Source: Ignisphaera aggregans DSM 17230
Lineage (GTDB): Archaea; Thermoproteota; Thermoprotei_A; Sulfolobales; Ignisphaeraceae
DNA: 36,329 bases
NCBI GenBank assembly: GCA_000145985.1
Contig: CP002098.1
Location: 867,853-904,181 of the forward strand
Reading direction: 5' to 3'
This document shows, one piece after another, positions 7,028 through 15,289 of the stretch (its first letter is position 1; each line of letters starts with the position of its first letter). A program made the translations under genes and the position numbers. Below the pieces are notes generated by a model. That model was given only the letters and a program-made list of their open reading frames with translations. It was not told the DNA's origin and ran no database searches.

Positions 7028-7049
7028 AAACCCGAAAAGGGGTAGAAAG
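7028..7049 (+). repeat. CRISPR-like degenerate repeat with preserved hairpin
   Basis: AAACCCGAAAAGGGGTAGAAAG resembles the array repeat: it keeps the AAA start, a C-rich/A-rich/G-rich hairpin (CCC-GAAAA-GGG) and the exact GTAGAAAG 3' end that would form the crRNA handle. It differs in the CTCCC/GGGAG stem. It may be a decayed repeat or one from a different array. Confidence 0.5.
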
Positions 7050-7068
7050 GCGTTTGTGTATACTAATG

Positions 7069-7278
7069 CTATCTGTATGGTATTTGTGGTGGGGGTAGAT
7101 TTGATATCAATGATATCAATATAACTATAACTATTATCGCTCCTATAGCTAGAAAGACTAGGACTATTCCTAGTCTTAGCAAGTTCCAATACAACGTCCA
7201 TTTTATTATTTTTGGAGCTATCCTATCTATCTTATCTATAAGTCTATCTATGAACTTGTCTAGCTCTTCTAAATCCAT
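7069..7278 (-). CDS. Small single-helix membrane protein, unknown
   Basis: 69 residues. The N-terminal third is an acidic amphipathic helix with a repeated pattern (LDKFIDRLIDKIDRIAPKI); a strongly hydrophobic segment follows from about residue 34 to 60 (LLRLGIVLVFLAIGAIIVIV then ILISLIS). It ends NLPPPQIPYR. The architecture, a helix on the membrane surface then one membrane span, is clear; the function is not. It stands alone with no operon partner. Confidence 0.5.
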   Translation of the reverse strand: MDLEELDKFIDRLIDKIDRIAPKIIKWTLYWNLLRLGIVLVFLAIGAIIVIVILISLISNLPPPQIPYR

Positions 7279-7501
7279 TTTTCCACAATGTTAGTATAGT
7301 GTTAGTGAGTTTATATGGTTTTCCATTGTTACCACAGCTGTGGCTATATATGTATCCAAAAGAAGCAATAAGAAGAAGCTGAAAGACTTGGTTCTGATAG
7401 TCTCATTCTGAATGCTGTATGGGGGCAAAGGGTCTTCCTATGGGGGTGGTATCTCTGTTGCGTGATGAGGTGAATGGCTATTTGTATAGTATCTGTGTTG
7501 T

Positions 7502-7810
7502 TTAGTTTGCGAGTCTTCTCTTTATCGAGTCTAGCTTGTTTTCTATTGTATTTTCTTTATCGAGTCTTATATCTATCGATATATCTATCAATATTCTCTT
7601 GATATCCATAGAGCTTAGTTTTTCTGTTAACCTCCTTAGAACTTGTGATAGCTGTTCAAATGTTTCTATCTCTATATTTGTACCAGATGCATGTATATTA
7701 TACCTAATCCCAAGCTCTTTCAATGTTTTGATTACCTCGGCTATATATGTACTTAGACTTGTTGTACATGTGCCTACAGGGATTATCCTAAGGTCAACAA
7801 CTATGGGCAT
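7502..7810 (-). CDS. MTH1187/YkoF-type thiamine-binding protein
   Basis: 102 residues of the MTH1187 family (formerly DUF77), a compact ferredoxin-like fold that binds thiamine or related small molecules. Visible family features: VVDLRIIPVGT at the N-terminus, TSLSTYIAEVIKTLKELG, YNIHASGTNIEIE, and a C-terminal IKRILIDISIDIRLDKE followed by a helix ending KLDSIKRRLAN. The start at 7808-7810 (MPIVV) fits the family; the frame is open upstream to 8008, but that extension overlaps the next gene and lacks family similarity. A minus-strand TATA (TTTATATACC, about 7842-7851) supports this shorter start. Possible role in thiamine handling is inferred from family. Confidence 0.8.
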   Translation of the reverse strand: MPIVVDLRIIPVGTCTTSLSTYIAEVIKTLKELGIRYNIHASGTNIEIETFEQLSQVLRRLTEKLSSMDIKRILIDISIDIRLDKENTIENKLDSIKRRLAN

Positions 7811-7947
7811 ATAGAGCCACTGAACATCAGCTATATATAGATCGGTATATAAATACAGAAGTATTTGATAGTAGGAAGAGAGCTGTGATGATCTCGTAGT
7901 GAAGAGATAGATGATCTCGGAGGTTTCGACTGAGCTTTCAACAAAGC

Positions 7948-8964
7948 CTAGCTGAGAATCTTTGAGAGATCTGGTCTGTATATATCTCCCGTCGCCTTCA
8001 GTACCCATATACCTCTCTTATCAGCCTCCCTCACAAGCTCTGGCATTGCAAGACTTGTGTATATAACTAGAATTGTTTTTGGCTTTAATTTCTCTGGATA
8101 TTTCTTCTTCAGAATCTCTATATCGCTCTCAAGTTTCTCTAAAACAGATGTACCTGCTCTGACACTTGCTTCTCCAATAACACATATATCGTCTCTACAC
8201 CCATAGATATTAATCTCAGCATCAGGTAGATGGAGAGATGTAATTTCTATATCTATGCCAAGCTCATTTCTAAGCCTATACCTAATAATAGACCTTGCCT
8301 CCTCCTCAATATCCAAAGTGAGTTTCTCCAAAGCCCTCTCAACATTACTAAGCCTAACACTCATATCACCCAATCTCTCCTCAACCTTTGCAAGCCTAAT
8401 CTCAACATTATCCAATCTAGATTCAACTCTACTCAATCTAGCATCCATCTTATCCAGTCTCTCCTCAATAGCTGCAAACCTTCTATCAACAGCTTCAAAC
8501 CTCCTATCTATATCCTCAAATCTTTTGTCTATAGCCTCAAACCTTTTATCTATCTCCACAAACTTCTTATTAACCTCATCAAATCTCCTATCTATCTCTT
8601 CAAACCTCTTTTCAATTACTTGGATAGCTCTATTGAAATCCTCCCTAAGTCTATTCAAATCCTCTCTAAGCTTAGCTAACTCCATATCGTGTCTCTCAAA
8701 ACCCTTCAACATATCTTCTCTGAGTTTCTCAATCTCTTTATCATGCCTCTCAAACCCTCTATTCATATCCTCTCTAAGTCTTGCTACCTCATTCCATAAC
8801 TTAGCTATCTCTCCCCAAATCCTCTTAAGCTCCTCCTCATGTCTATCAAGTCTCTTAAGAATCTCTCCCAAACCTATGAGGCCTGCTACAGCATATCTAA
8901 ACTCTGTATCCTCCTCCAAAAGCTTCAACAGCCTCGCTTTAAGCTCAGCAATATCCACAGACAT
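7948..8964 (-). CDS. Coiled-coil protein with PD-(D/E)XK nuclease-like C-terminus (DUF3782 type)
   Basis: 338 residues. An N-terminal helix (MSVDIAELKARLLKLLEED) is followed by a very long coiled coil, about residues 35-220, built of repeats such as RHDKEIEKLRED, RFEEIDRRFDE and RLSNVERAL with an 11/7-residue rhythm. The C-terminal ~110 residues form an alpha/beta domain: DAEINIYG, DICVIGEASVRAG, ILKKKYPEKLKPKTILVIYT and GIWVLKAT. This matches the archaeal DUF3782 group, thought to be restriction-endonuclease-like, with the INIYG acidic residue and GEA as candidate metal ligands. Substrate is unknown; such genes are frequent and multi-copy in crenarchaea. The repetitive coil also produces long spurious ORFs on the other strand. 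Confidence 0.75.
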   Translation of the reverse strand: MSVDIAELKARLLKLLEEDTEFRYAVAGLIGLGEILKRLDRHEEELKRIWGEIAKLWNEVARLREDMNRGFERHDKEIEKLREDMLKGFERHDMELAKLREDLNRLREDFNRAIQVIEKRFEEIDRRFDEVNKKFVEIDKRFEAIDKRFEDIDRRFEAVDRRFAAIEERLDKMDARLSRVESRLDNVEIRLAKVEERLGDMSVRLSNVERALEKLTLDIEEEARSIIRYRLRNELGIDIEITSLHLPDAEINIYGCRDDICVIGEASVRAGTSVLEKLESDIEILKKKYPEKLKPKTILVIYTSLAMPELVREADKRGIWVLKATGDIYRPDLSKILS

Positions 8965-9056
8965 TATACTCCAACCCTATATATCTAGAGTCTGGATGTG
9001 ATCTAAAATCTGTTTCTGTTCCATGGAGAGTTAGATGAAAGTTTTATTGCCTTATT

Positions 9057-9783
9057 CTATCTCTTCTTTCTCTTTCCCTTACCCCTATACCTTCTACGCC
9101 TCCTGTATAGGAGTATTGCTACTACAATGATTATAGCTGTTATTGCTAGTGATACTGCTATCCATGTTAATGTGTTTGTCGATATCTCTGCTATTCCTGT
9201 TGAGGTTAGTAGTATCTCTATTGTTGCTTCTCCATGTATTGTCTTCACTATGTATATTGTTTTCACCATTATCCCTGTCTCCCTATCTATCCACCCTATA
9301 GCTGTTAATATAGCTCCAAATACATCTGCTTCATGTGTAACCCTGTAGCAGTTGTATCTAGCTGGAGTCTCTATCTCTTCAAATGTTATATTCCCTGTTG
9401 ATCCAGGGGTAGCTGACCTTATGAGAAATACCCAAGTTTTTTAGAACTACCTATATAGATCCTCATATTCTCTGTATATACCCATGTTCTTATAGATACG
9501 CTTCTAGATAATATCTAGAAAACAGATTATCTATCTTTATATCCCCAGGCTCTGGCACTACATCAACAATAATCTCTATCTCAGCTCTATCGCTATAGAC
9601 AGTCCTTACCAACCACTTTATATAGCCAGCATCACCTATTTGTAGACCTGGTGTAGAGCTATTCACAATAGATACTCTATACTCAGCATATCTCCCTGGG
9701 ACAACCCATGAAGTTTTCTCGGCATAGACAATAGCGATAGACATAAACAATATAAGTATTGCAACAACAGATATTCTCCTCAA
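9057..9783 (-). pseudogene. Membrane-anchored secreted protein broken by two frameshifts
   Basis: Three frames assemble one product. The N-terminal part (9783 to about 9503) starts with a signal peptide, MRRISVVAILILFMSIAIVYA, and reaches NLFSRYYLEA before a stop. One frame over, coding continues as VSIRTWVYTENMRIYIGSS to a run of six A (minus strand, 9437-9442). A second shift restores WVFLIRSATPGSTGNITFEE through to a C-terminal span (IAVSLAITAIIIVVAILL) and a basic tail (YRRRRRYRGKGKRKKR), stop at 9057. Both shifts are repaired by adding one base (for example A6 to A7, giving SSKKTWVFL). The intact protein would be ~243 residues, exported and anchored. It could be a real pseudogene or two sequencing errors at short homopolymers. 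Family not recognised. Confidence 0.72.
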
Positions 9784-9843
9784 ATGACACGCCTAGTCTA
9801 TAGCTATATACAGAAGCTATAAAGATTTTTATAGAGGTTTACA

Positions 9844-9897
9844 CGGGATGATGAGTGCATGTCAGGGTGAATAGTGATCAGAGGGCCTCTCTGACCA
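9844..9897 (+). ncRNA. Candidate box C/D guide sRNA, antisense to the nadE 3' end
   Basis: Boxes are in archaeal order and spacing: C ATGATGA (9848-9854), 12-nt guide GTGCATGTCAGG, D' GTGA (9867-9870, one change from CTGA), 3-nt spacer, C' GTGATCA (9874-9880, one change), 10-nt guide GAGGGCCTCT, D CTGA (9891-9894). A plus-strand TATA element, CTATAAAG (9817-9824), is about 24 bp before the expected 5' end, and no plus-strand protein gene is nearby to use it. By the D+5 rule the D' guide would direct methylation of the target base pairing with the fifth guide base from D', in a target reading CCUGACAUGCAC. The 3' half overlaps the last codons of nadE on the other strand. Confidence 0.55.
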
Positions 9898-10702
9898 TCT
9901 TCTTAGCACTTGATAGATCTGCTATTGGCGGTGTTCTTCTCTTGTGTTCAGACTGTCTATATCTCCTTATAACCATATCCACAAGATCCCTTCTAAATAT
10001 CTGATATGCTTTCTCTATAGGTATTCTAAGATCAAATAATGCATAGAGAATAGGATCTATCTCCTCATATGATGCCCCCAGCTCCTCCTCAACTCTATGC
10101 CCTGGCCATAGCCTTGGGCTACTGGGTTTCCTAGCAATTTTTTCAAAACCCATAATCTCTGCCAATCTCCTTACCTGTACCTTATATAGATCTCCTATTG
10201 GCAATAGATCTACACCTCCATCCCCATACTTTGTAAAGTACCCCAATAAAATTTCACTCTTATCACCTGTTCCAAGAACTAGATAGTTATATAGATTTGC
10301 ATAGTAGTATAGTATAGCCATTCTAATCCTAGGCATTAGATTTCCAGTTGCAAGCCTATTGCTATGGTCAAAACCTGGCAGGTTTTTGATATAGGAATCA
10401 AGTATGGGGTCTATATCTATATAGAGATATCTAATCCCAAGAGAATTAACTATATATAGAGCATCATCTATATCCTCTCTAGGTGTATATCTACTAGGCA
10501 TTATAACCCCAAGAACATTCTCTCTACCAAGAGCCTTAACAGCAAGTATAGATGTAACAGTTGAATCAAGACCACCACTAACCCCTATAACAACACCCTT
10601 TGCAGATGCCCCTAGAACATTATCCCTAATAAAACCTATTATTATATCTACAGCCTTTTCATAGTCTATAGCATCTACAACAGTTCTATAGTCTATAAAA
10701 TT
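9878..10702 (-). CDS. nadE: NAD+ synthase (ammonia-type)
   Basis: NadE makes NAD+ from nicotinate adenine dinucleotide, ATP and ammonia. The PP-loop is plain (GVSGGLDSTVTS), followed by VMPSRYTPREDIDDA, LVLGTGDKSEILLGYFTKYGD and GDLYKVQVRRLAE, all NadE hallmarks. No glutaminase domain is attached, so ammonia would be used directly. With the start at MNFIDYRT the product is 274 residues; the frame extends eight residues to 10726, toward the upstream stop at 10748. It is the last gene of a minus-strand run with gltB, glnA and the citrate-synthase-like gene, all linked to ammonia or glutamate. Confidence 0.93.
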   Translation of the reverse strand, partial: NFIDYRTVVDAIDYEKAVDIIIGFIRDNVLGASAKGVVIGVSGGLDSTVTSILAVKALGRENVLGVIMPSRYTPREDIDDALYIVNSLGIRYLYIDIDPILDSYIKNLPGFDHSNRLATGNLMPRIRMAILYYYANLYNYLVLGTGDKSEILLGYFTKYGDGGVDLLPIGDLYKVQVRRLAEIMGFEKIARKPSSPRLWPGHRVEEELGASYEEIDPILYALFDLRIPIEKAYQIFRRDLVDMVIRRYRQSEHKRRTPPIADLSSAKKMVREAL

Positions 10703-10747
10703 CATAGAGCTTACCAATAATAGCAATAGGAGGAGAACTAAATAGCT

Positions 10748-12031
10748 CTACTCTCTAAAGAAATACCTAGATACTATCTCCATCATCTCAGTATCTGATA
10801 GAGGCTCCCTCCTACCAGTTCTACTATAGAGCTCCTGAATCTCTCTATATATAGTCTTTACCCTTGGATCATCCTTAGATATATCGCTATACCCAAGATA
10901 GTTCTTTATCCATAGAACAATAGCTGCAGTTCCAGAGTAAGGAGTTATTTCAACGCTATAAGGTTTTCCAAGAACTTCCATAGGATTGAACGGAAGATAT
11001 ACCTCAGGATTCTTCAACAGACCATCTGCATGAATCCCTGCCTTAGTCTTAAACGCATTTCTCCCCACAATAGGATAATGATCATTTACTCTATATCCCA
11101 TAGACTCAAATAGATCTACAATTCTTGGCAAAGCCTTTAGATTTATATCGCTAGAGCCCTTTATACCTGTATAATGTATAGCTATTATCTCCAATGGACA
11201 GTTACCAGCTCTCTCACCAATACCGAGAAGAGTACAGTTAGCACTTGCAGCTCCATACATCCATGCAGATAGTTGATTAGCTACAGCAAGACCGAAATCG
11301 TTATGTGCATGAAACTCCAACTGCTCTTGTGAAACACCTGTCTCTCTCCTAATTGTAGTCACAATAGCTGGTATACCCCTTGGCAGAGGCACCTCAGGGA
11401 AGGGTAGTCCAAGGCCAAGTGTATCAGGCATTCTAAATGCTGGTTCAATACCATATTTTTCACCTAGCTCAAGAACCTTCTTTATAAATGGAACTACAGC
11501 ACCATGTATATCAGCTCTAGTTATATCCTCCAAAGAACACTTAACCTTTATTCCATGTCTAAATGCCTCCTCTATAACCTCTAGATACTTACCAATAACC
11601 TCTTCTCTCGATAAACCAAATTTGTATCTGATATGGTAATCAGATATAGATGTAAGCATAATTGTCTCATCAAGACCTGCATCAATAACAAGTCTAAGAT
11701 CACTCCTTGTAGCTCTTATCCATGATATAACCTTTGGATATCTATATCCATAGCTCTTCAAAATCTTTACAACCTCCCTATCCTTATCAGTATAGAGAAA
11801 CACTTCTGTAGCTCTTATAGCACCTCTACCACCGATATCAACTAAAAGCTCATATATCTTAACAGACTCCTCAATACTAAAGTTCCTCCATCCCTGCTGA
11901 CCATCTCTAAGAGTAGTATCAGTTATATATATACTCCTAAGATTCTCCTCAATCTCTCTAGAACTAGGTATTATCCTTGGAACACTATTAAATGGATATA
12001 CATCTCTATAGAAAAAATCTTGAGAAGACAT
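10748..12031 (-). CDS. Re-citrate synthase-like enzyme (LeuA/homocitrate synthase superfamily)
   Basis: A 427-residue DRE-TIM metallolyase-superfamily Claisen condensation enzyme. Motifs: ITDTTLRDGQQG (residues 36-47), ATEVFLYTDKD, TSISDYHIRYKF, LEDITRADIHG (168-177), FHAHNDFG (240-247) with the metal-binding HxHND, LGIGERAGNCPLE, and AGIHADGLLKNPEVY. The RDGQQ variant (RDGEQ in LeuA and NifV), the SDYHI motif, EDITRAD and GIHADGLLKN are what I associate with the Re-citrate synthase group of Clostridium and relatives rather than with ordinary isopropylmalate or homocitrate synthases. The context agrees: it is 9 bp from glnA and near gltB, where citrate would supply 2-oxoglutarate. Homocitrate synthase remains possible. 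There is no LeuA regulatory domain. Confidence 0.72.
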   Translation of the reverse strand: MSSQDFFYRDVYPFNSVPRIIPSSREIEENLRSIYITDTTLRDGQQGWRNFSIEESVKIYELLVDIGGRGAIRATEVFLYTDKDREVVKILKSYGYRYPKVISWIRATRSDLRLVIDAGLDETIMLTSISDYHIRYKFGLSREEVIGKYLEVIEEAFRHGIKVKCSLEDITRADIHGAVVPFIKKVLELGEKYGIEPAFRMPDTLGLGLPFPEVPLPRGIPAIVTTIRRETGVSQEQLEFHAHNDFGLAVANQLSAWMYGAASANCTLLGIGERAGNCPLEIIAIHYTGIKGSSDINLKALPRIVDLFESMGYRVNDHYPIVGRNAFKTKAGIHADGLLKNPEVYLPFNPMEVLGKPYSVEITPYSGTAAIVLWIKNYLGYSDISKDDPRVKTIYREIQELYSRTGRREPLSDTEMMEIVSRYFFRE

Positions 12032-12040
12032 GTAAAGACC

Positions 12041-13432
12041 CTATACATCTAGATAGTGATATATCTCTATAGGTGTTGGATAAGACATTATCTTCCTCGC
12101 CTCCTCCCTCTTAAGCTCTATATAACTCTCAATAAGATCTTGGGAGAATATAGGTTTAAGCCACTCATAATCAGATTCAAGCTCATCTAAAGCCTCATCC
12201 AATGACCTTGGAAGCTCCTTTACACCTAGAGCTTTTCTCCTCTCTGGTGAAAGCTTATATATATTCTCATCAACAGGATCACCAGGACTAATCTTCTTCT
12301 TAACACCATCGAGACCAGCTAGAAGTATTGCTACTAGTGCTAGATATGGATTTGCACTTGGATCAGGAGGTCTATACTCTATCCTTATAGAGCGCTTCGA
12401 ATTGCTATACATAGGTACTCTTATAGCTGCACTCCTATTACCCCTACTCCAGACAAGATATATAGGTGCTTCATAGCCTGGTACAAGCCTCTTATAACTA
12501 TTTACAGTAGGATTGACGATAGCTGATAAAGCTCTTCCATGCTCTATCAAACCACCTATAAAATATCTTGCATATTCACTCAAATGTGCATAGCCATCGT
12601 TCTCATCGTAAAAGAGATTATCATCACCTCTCCATATACTTACATGGACATGCATACCACTACCATTATCACCATATATAGGCTTAGGCATAAACGTTGC
12701 TATATACCCCTTTCTAAAAGCCATAGCCCTAACAACAAATTTTACAGTCTGTATAGCATCTGCCTCCCATGTCGTCATACCGCCTCTAAAGTTTATCTCA
12801 TGCTGAGAAGCTGCTGCAACCTCATGGTGTACAACCTCAATATCTATACCAAAATACTTCTTCAGAACATCTCCTATCTCCATCTTAAGCTCATAAAATC
12901 TATCCTTTGGATAAACACTATAGTATCCATCCTTAGTCCTATTAACAAATGCTGTACCATTCCACGGAGCCTCACTACTCATAATCTCAAAGAACTGTCT
13001 CCATGAATCTATAGATACAGAGACCTTGTCAAATATATAGAACTCTAGCTCTGCAGAGACAAAAGGTTTTAACCCCTGTGAAACTAGCATACTATCAATC
13101 TTCTCAGCAACATATCTAGGATCCCTAGATAGTCTATCCCCCTGGAAATAAACACCACATATAACTCTACCAAGCCCTTCAACCCATGGAATCAAAGCAA
13201 AAGTCTCTGGAAAAGGCTTTAAAACAAGATCACTCTCCTCTACACCTACAAACCCCTTAACACTACTACCATCGAGCTTCCCAAGACTATCTCTAACACT
13301 ATCAGGTGTCAACATATCTGTTGATATAGTTACATGCCTTAGATATCCCAGTAGATCTGTAAACTGAAGATCTAGCCATCTAATCCTACTAGATTTTACT
13401 CTTTCAATTAATTCTATTGTCAATATACTCAC
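12041..13432 (-). CDS. glnA: Glutamine synthetase, type I
   Basis: GlnA condenses ammonia with glutamate using ATP. The 463-residue product has the family landmarks: an N-terminal WLDLQFTDLLGYLRHVTI, AELEFYIFD, HHEVAAASQHEINF, the NGSGMHVHVS catalytic segment (near residue 260), NPTVNSYKRLVPGYEAP and EYRPPDPSANPYLALVAILLAGLDG. No adenylylation-loop Tyr context like that of enteric GlnA is evident in the C-terminal part. It begins at GTG (13430-13432), about 26-38 bp after a TATA element, so the message is nearly leaderless. It is followed after 9 bp by the citrate-synthase-like gene, probably in one operon. Confidence 0.95.
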   Translation of the reverse strand: MSILTIELIERVKSSRIRWLDLQFTDLLGYLRHVTISTDMLTPDSVRDSLGKLDGSSVKGFVGVEESDLVLKPFPETFALIPWVEGLGRVICGVYFQGDRLSRDPRYVAEKIDSMLVSQGLKPFVSAELEFYIFDKVSVSIDSWRQFFEIMSSEAPWNGTAFVNRTKDGYYSVYPKDRFYELKMEIGDVLKKYFGIDIEVVHHEVAAASQHEINFRGGMTTWEADAIQTVKFVVRAMAFRKGYIATFMPKPIYGDNGSGMHVHVSIWRGDDNLFYDENDGYAHLSEYARYFIGGLIEHGRALSAIVNPTVNSYKRLVPGYEAPIYLVWSRGNRSAAIRVPMYSNSKRSIRIEYRPPDPSANPYLALVAILLAGLDGVKKKISPGDPVDENIYKLSPERRKALGVKELPRSLDEALDELESDYEWLKPIFSQDLIESYIELKREEARKIMSYPTPIEIYHYLDV

Positions 13433-13450
13433 TCTGCTACACCTTAGAAA

Positions 13451-13500
13451 ATGGACAGATATATAAGCGCTTCTATCTTGATATATGGACAGGTGTCCAT
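13451..13500 (-). promoter_or_regulatory. glnA promoter with TGGACA/TGTCCA operator motifs
   Basis: Reading leftward toward glnA, the TATA box (CGCTTATATATCTG, 13457-13470) overlaps a TGTCCAT motif (13451-13457) at the expected start site, and an inverted repeat ATGGACA-GG-TGTCCAT (13485-13500) lies just upstream of the TATA box. A further TTTGTCCATATG occurs at 13571-13582. The placement, one site upstream and one over the core promoter, resembles a nitrogen- or Lrp-type regulator target, but the regulator is unknown. The rest of the 255-bp glnA-gltB gap shows no gene. Confidence 0.55.
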
Positions 13501-13687
13501 GTAGTTAACACACCTATGCTAATATTGCAACCTTATCGGGCACATCTCTATGTCTAGAACATCTTGACACTTTGTCCATATGCATCACTATAAATAGATT
13601 ATCATCCTATGTAAATTAATGGGTTTAAGCTTTAAATAAGGTGATAAAATGATTGATATTGGAAAAATGATATGTGTTGTGATTTAT

Positions 13688-15289
13688 CTATCCTAGTATA
13701 ACATCGAATACATTTTTATCTACTTCATCCATTAATGGAAGACCTGTTACTCTAGCTGCTCTCTCTGTTAGTGCTGCTAGATCTGATCTATCTAGATATT
13801 TAATTGCATATTTTCTCTGACCAGCCATAAGTATTCTCATACCCTCTGCAATCTTTGTGAAATATGTGTATAGCCCTACGGCACCACTGTTTATTATTTG
13901 ATCTAGTTTCTCTTTACCATATCTATCAAATAGCTCATATGTAGCTATAAAGAAACTCTCTGGATCTGAACCATATCTCTTTGCAAAATCTGGTGGAAGA
14001 GCATTCTTCTTTGATAACTCTACAAAGTATTTAGCTTTCATAACTGCTAATAGAGGTGCTCTTGCCATAGCAACAGCTTTTACATATGGGCCATCGCCAA
14101 AGTTGCTCATTGCTATAGCTTTAACTATTTGATGTTCATTTGAGAATCCTCCAGCCATAGCTATATCAGGTATATGTCTCCCCTTCTCCCTTAGCTTTAA
14201 AATTCCTTTTAGAACCCATGCCTCTAGATATATTGTTGGAACACCACTTTCATTCATCATAACAACAGGTGACATTCCCGTGCCTCCTCCAGCTCCATCA
14301 AATGTAACTCCATCTGCTTTTACCTCTGAAGCTAGTTTTAAGACAAATGCTACATCTGCTGGTCTATAGCATCCAGTCTTTATCAATATTCTCTTTGTAC
14401 CCATACTCCTAAGCTTATCTATTCTCTCCATAAACCTCTCGACATCTGGTTTACCAACTCTGCTATGCCTCTCAAAACTCCTTATTATCCCAAGCCTATA
14501 TGCCTCTTGAACATTTTTATCCTCTGGATCTGGAATAACTATATATCCCCTTCTCTTTAGCTCTATAGCTCTATTTATATCATAAACCCTTACCTCTCCA
14601 CCAATAGACTTTGCTCCCTGACCAAACTTCTTCTCTATAGTATTAACCTCAAGCTTTGAAACTGCATAGATATCCACGCCAAGCATCTCATCCTCAATAT
14701 TAGTCTGAACACCTATATCACCATATCTACCATTCCAATACTCTCTATAGACCCTAACCCTATACTCCATATCCTTAGAGCTCTGGACCTGCCCATTAAC
14801 AATAACAGCCTCTCTATCCATACCACACACATTCTCACCTATAACAAGTAGTGTACCTGATACTGCAGCACCTATAGCAATACCATCCCAATTCCTCTTA
14901 GCTACATCGGTAGATCCAAGAGCAGCTATTGTTACAGGTAGCTTAAGATTTATACCTCCGAAATATGAAGAGACATCGACTTTAGAGAAGATCATGTTCT
15001 CCGGGATAGGCTCAACACCAAATACCTCTGTAAGCCTTGGCACCAACTGTAGATCACTCCAATCAAGTCCATAATCCTTATTTGCAGCAGCAGTACTATT
15101 ACCAAACTCCTCAGGCTCTGGATAGAGAGTCTCTCTACCCCTAATAGCAGCTTTACCAACCTCACATAGAACAGGGCAGTTACCTATACATAGAGCACAG
15201 AGACCACTTATAGGGGTTATATCTGTAGTTCTAGTTCTTGTACCTGTCAATATACTGCTATTCTCTGTTGGAAGTTTTTTCTCTGGCAT
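13688..15289 (-). CDS. gltB: Archaeal glutamate synthase, FMN-binding (GltB central) domain protein
   Basis: 533 residues corresponding to the FMN/synthase domain of glutamate synthase, which reductively transfers an amide or ammonia nitrogen to 2-oxoglutarate. An N-terminal cysteine cluster CALCIGNCPVLCEVGK (Cys31, 34, 38, 42) should bind an iron-sulfur cluster. The barrel shows ITIAALGSTDVAKRNWDG-like surroundings, GQGAKSIGGEV, ILIKTGCYRPADVAFVLKLA, DGVTFDGAGGGTGMSP and IAMAGGFSNEHQIVKAIAM. The glutaminase and GltB C-terminal domains are separate genes in archaea and are not in this window. A minus-strand TATA (about 15330-15344) precedes the ATG. It lies 255 bp upstream of glnA and likely has its own promoter. 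Confidence 0.9.
   Translation of the reverse strand: MPEKKLPTENSSILTGTRTRTTDITPISGLCALCIGNCPVLCEVGKAAIRGRETLYPEPEEFGNSTAAANKDYGLDWSDLQLVPRLTEVFGVEPIPENMIFSKVDVSSYFGGINLKLPVTIAALGSTDVAKRNWDGIAIGAAVSGTLLVIGENVCGMDREAVIVNGQVQSSKDMEYRVRVYREYWNGRYGDIGVQTNIEDEMLGVDIYAVSKLEVNTIEKKFGQGAKSIGGEVRVYDINRAIELKRRGYIVIPDPEDKNVQEAYRLGIIRSFERHSRVGKPDVERFMERIDKLRSMGTKRILIKTGCYRPADVAFVLKLASEVKADGVTFDGAGGGTGMSPVVMMNESGVPTIYLEAWVLKGILKLREKGRHIPDIAMAGGFSNEHQIVKAIAMSNFGDGPYVKAVAMARAPLLAVMKAKYFVELSKKNALPPDFAKRYGSDPESFFIATYELFDRYGKEKLDQIINSGAVGLYTYFTKIAEGMRILMAGQRKYAIKYLDRSDLAALTERAARVTGLPLMDEVDKNVFDVILG

Noticed and set aside
6905-7201. 98-codon minus-strand ORF
   Set aside because: It runs across the CRISPR-like relic and overlaps the better supported small membrane protein; only its C-terminal part looks coding and is listed as a remnant.
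7811-8008. N-terminal extension of the thiamine-binding-type protein
   Set aside because: It overlaps the coiled-coil gene, lacks family similarity, and a TATA box sits inside it.
8230-9001. Long plus-strand ORFs opposite the coiled-coil gene
   Set aside because: Repetitive coil codons leave the antisense frames open; the Ser/Leu/Asn-rich products have no other support.
9430-9445. Programmed -1 frameshift at the A6 run
   Set aside because: The frame phase does not match the canonical slippery heptamer, and a second, unrelated shift exists in the same gene, so decay or sequencing error is simpler.
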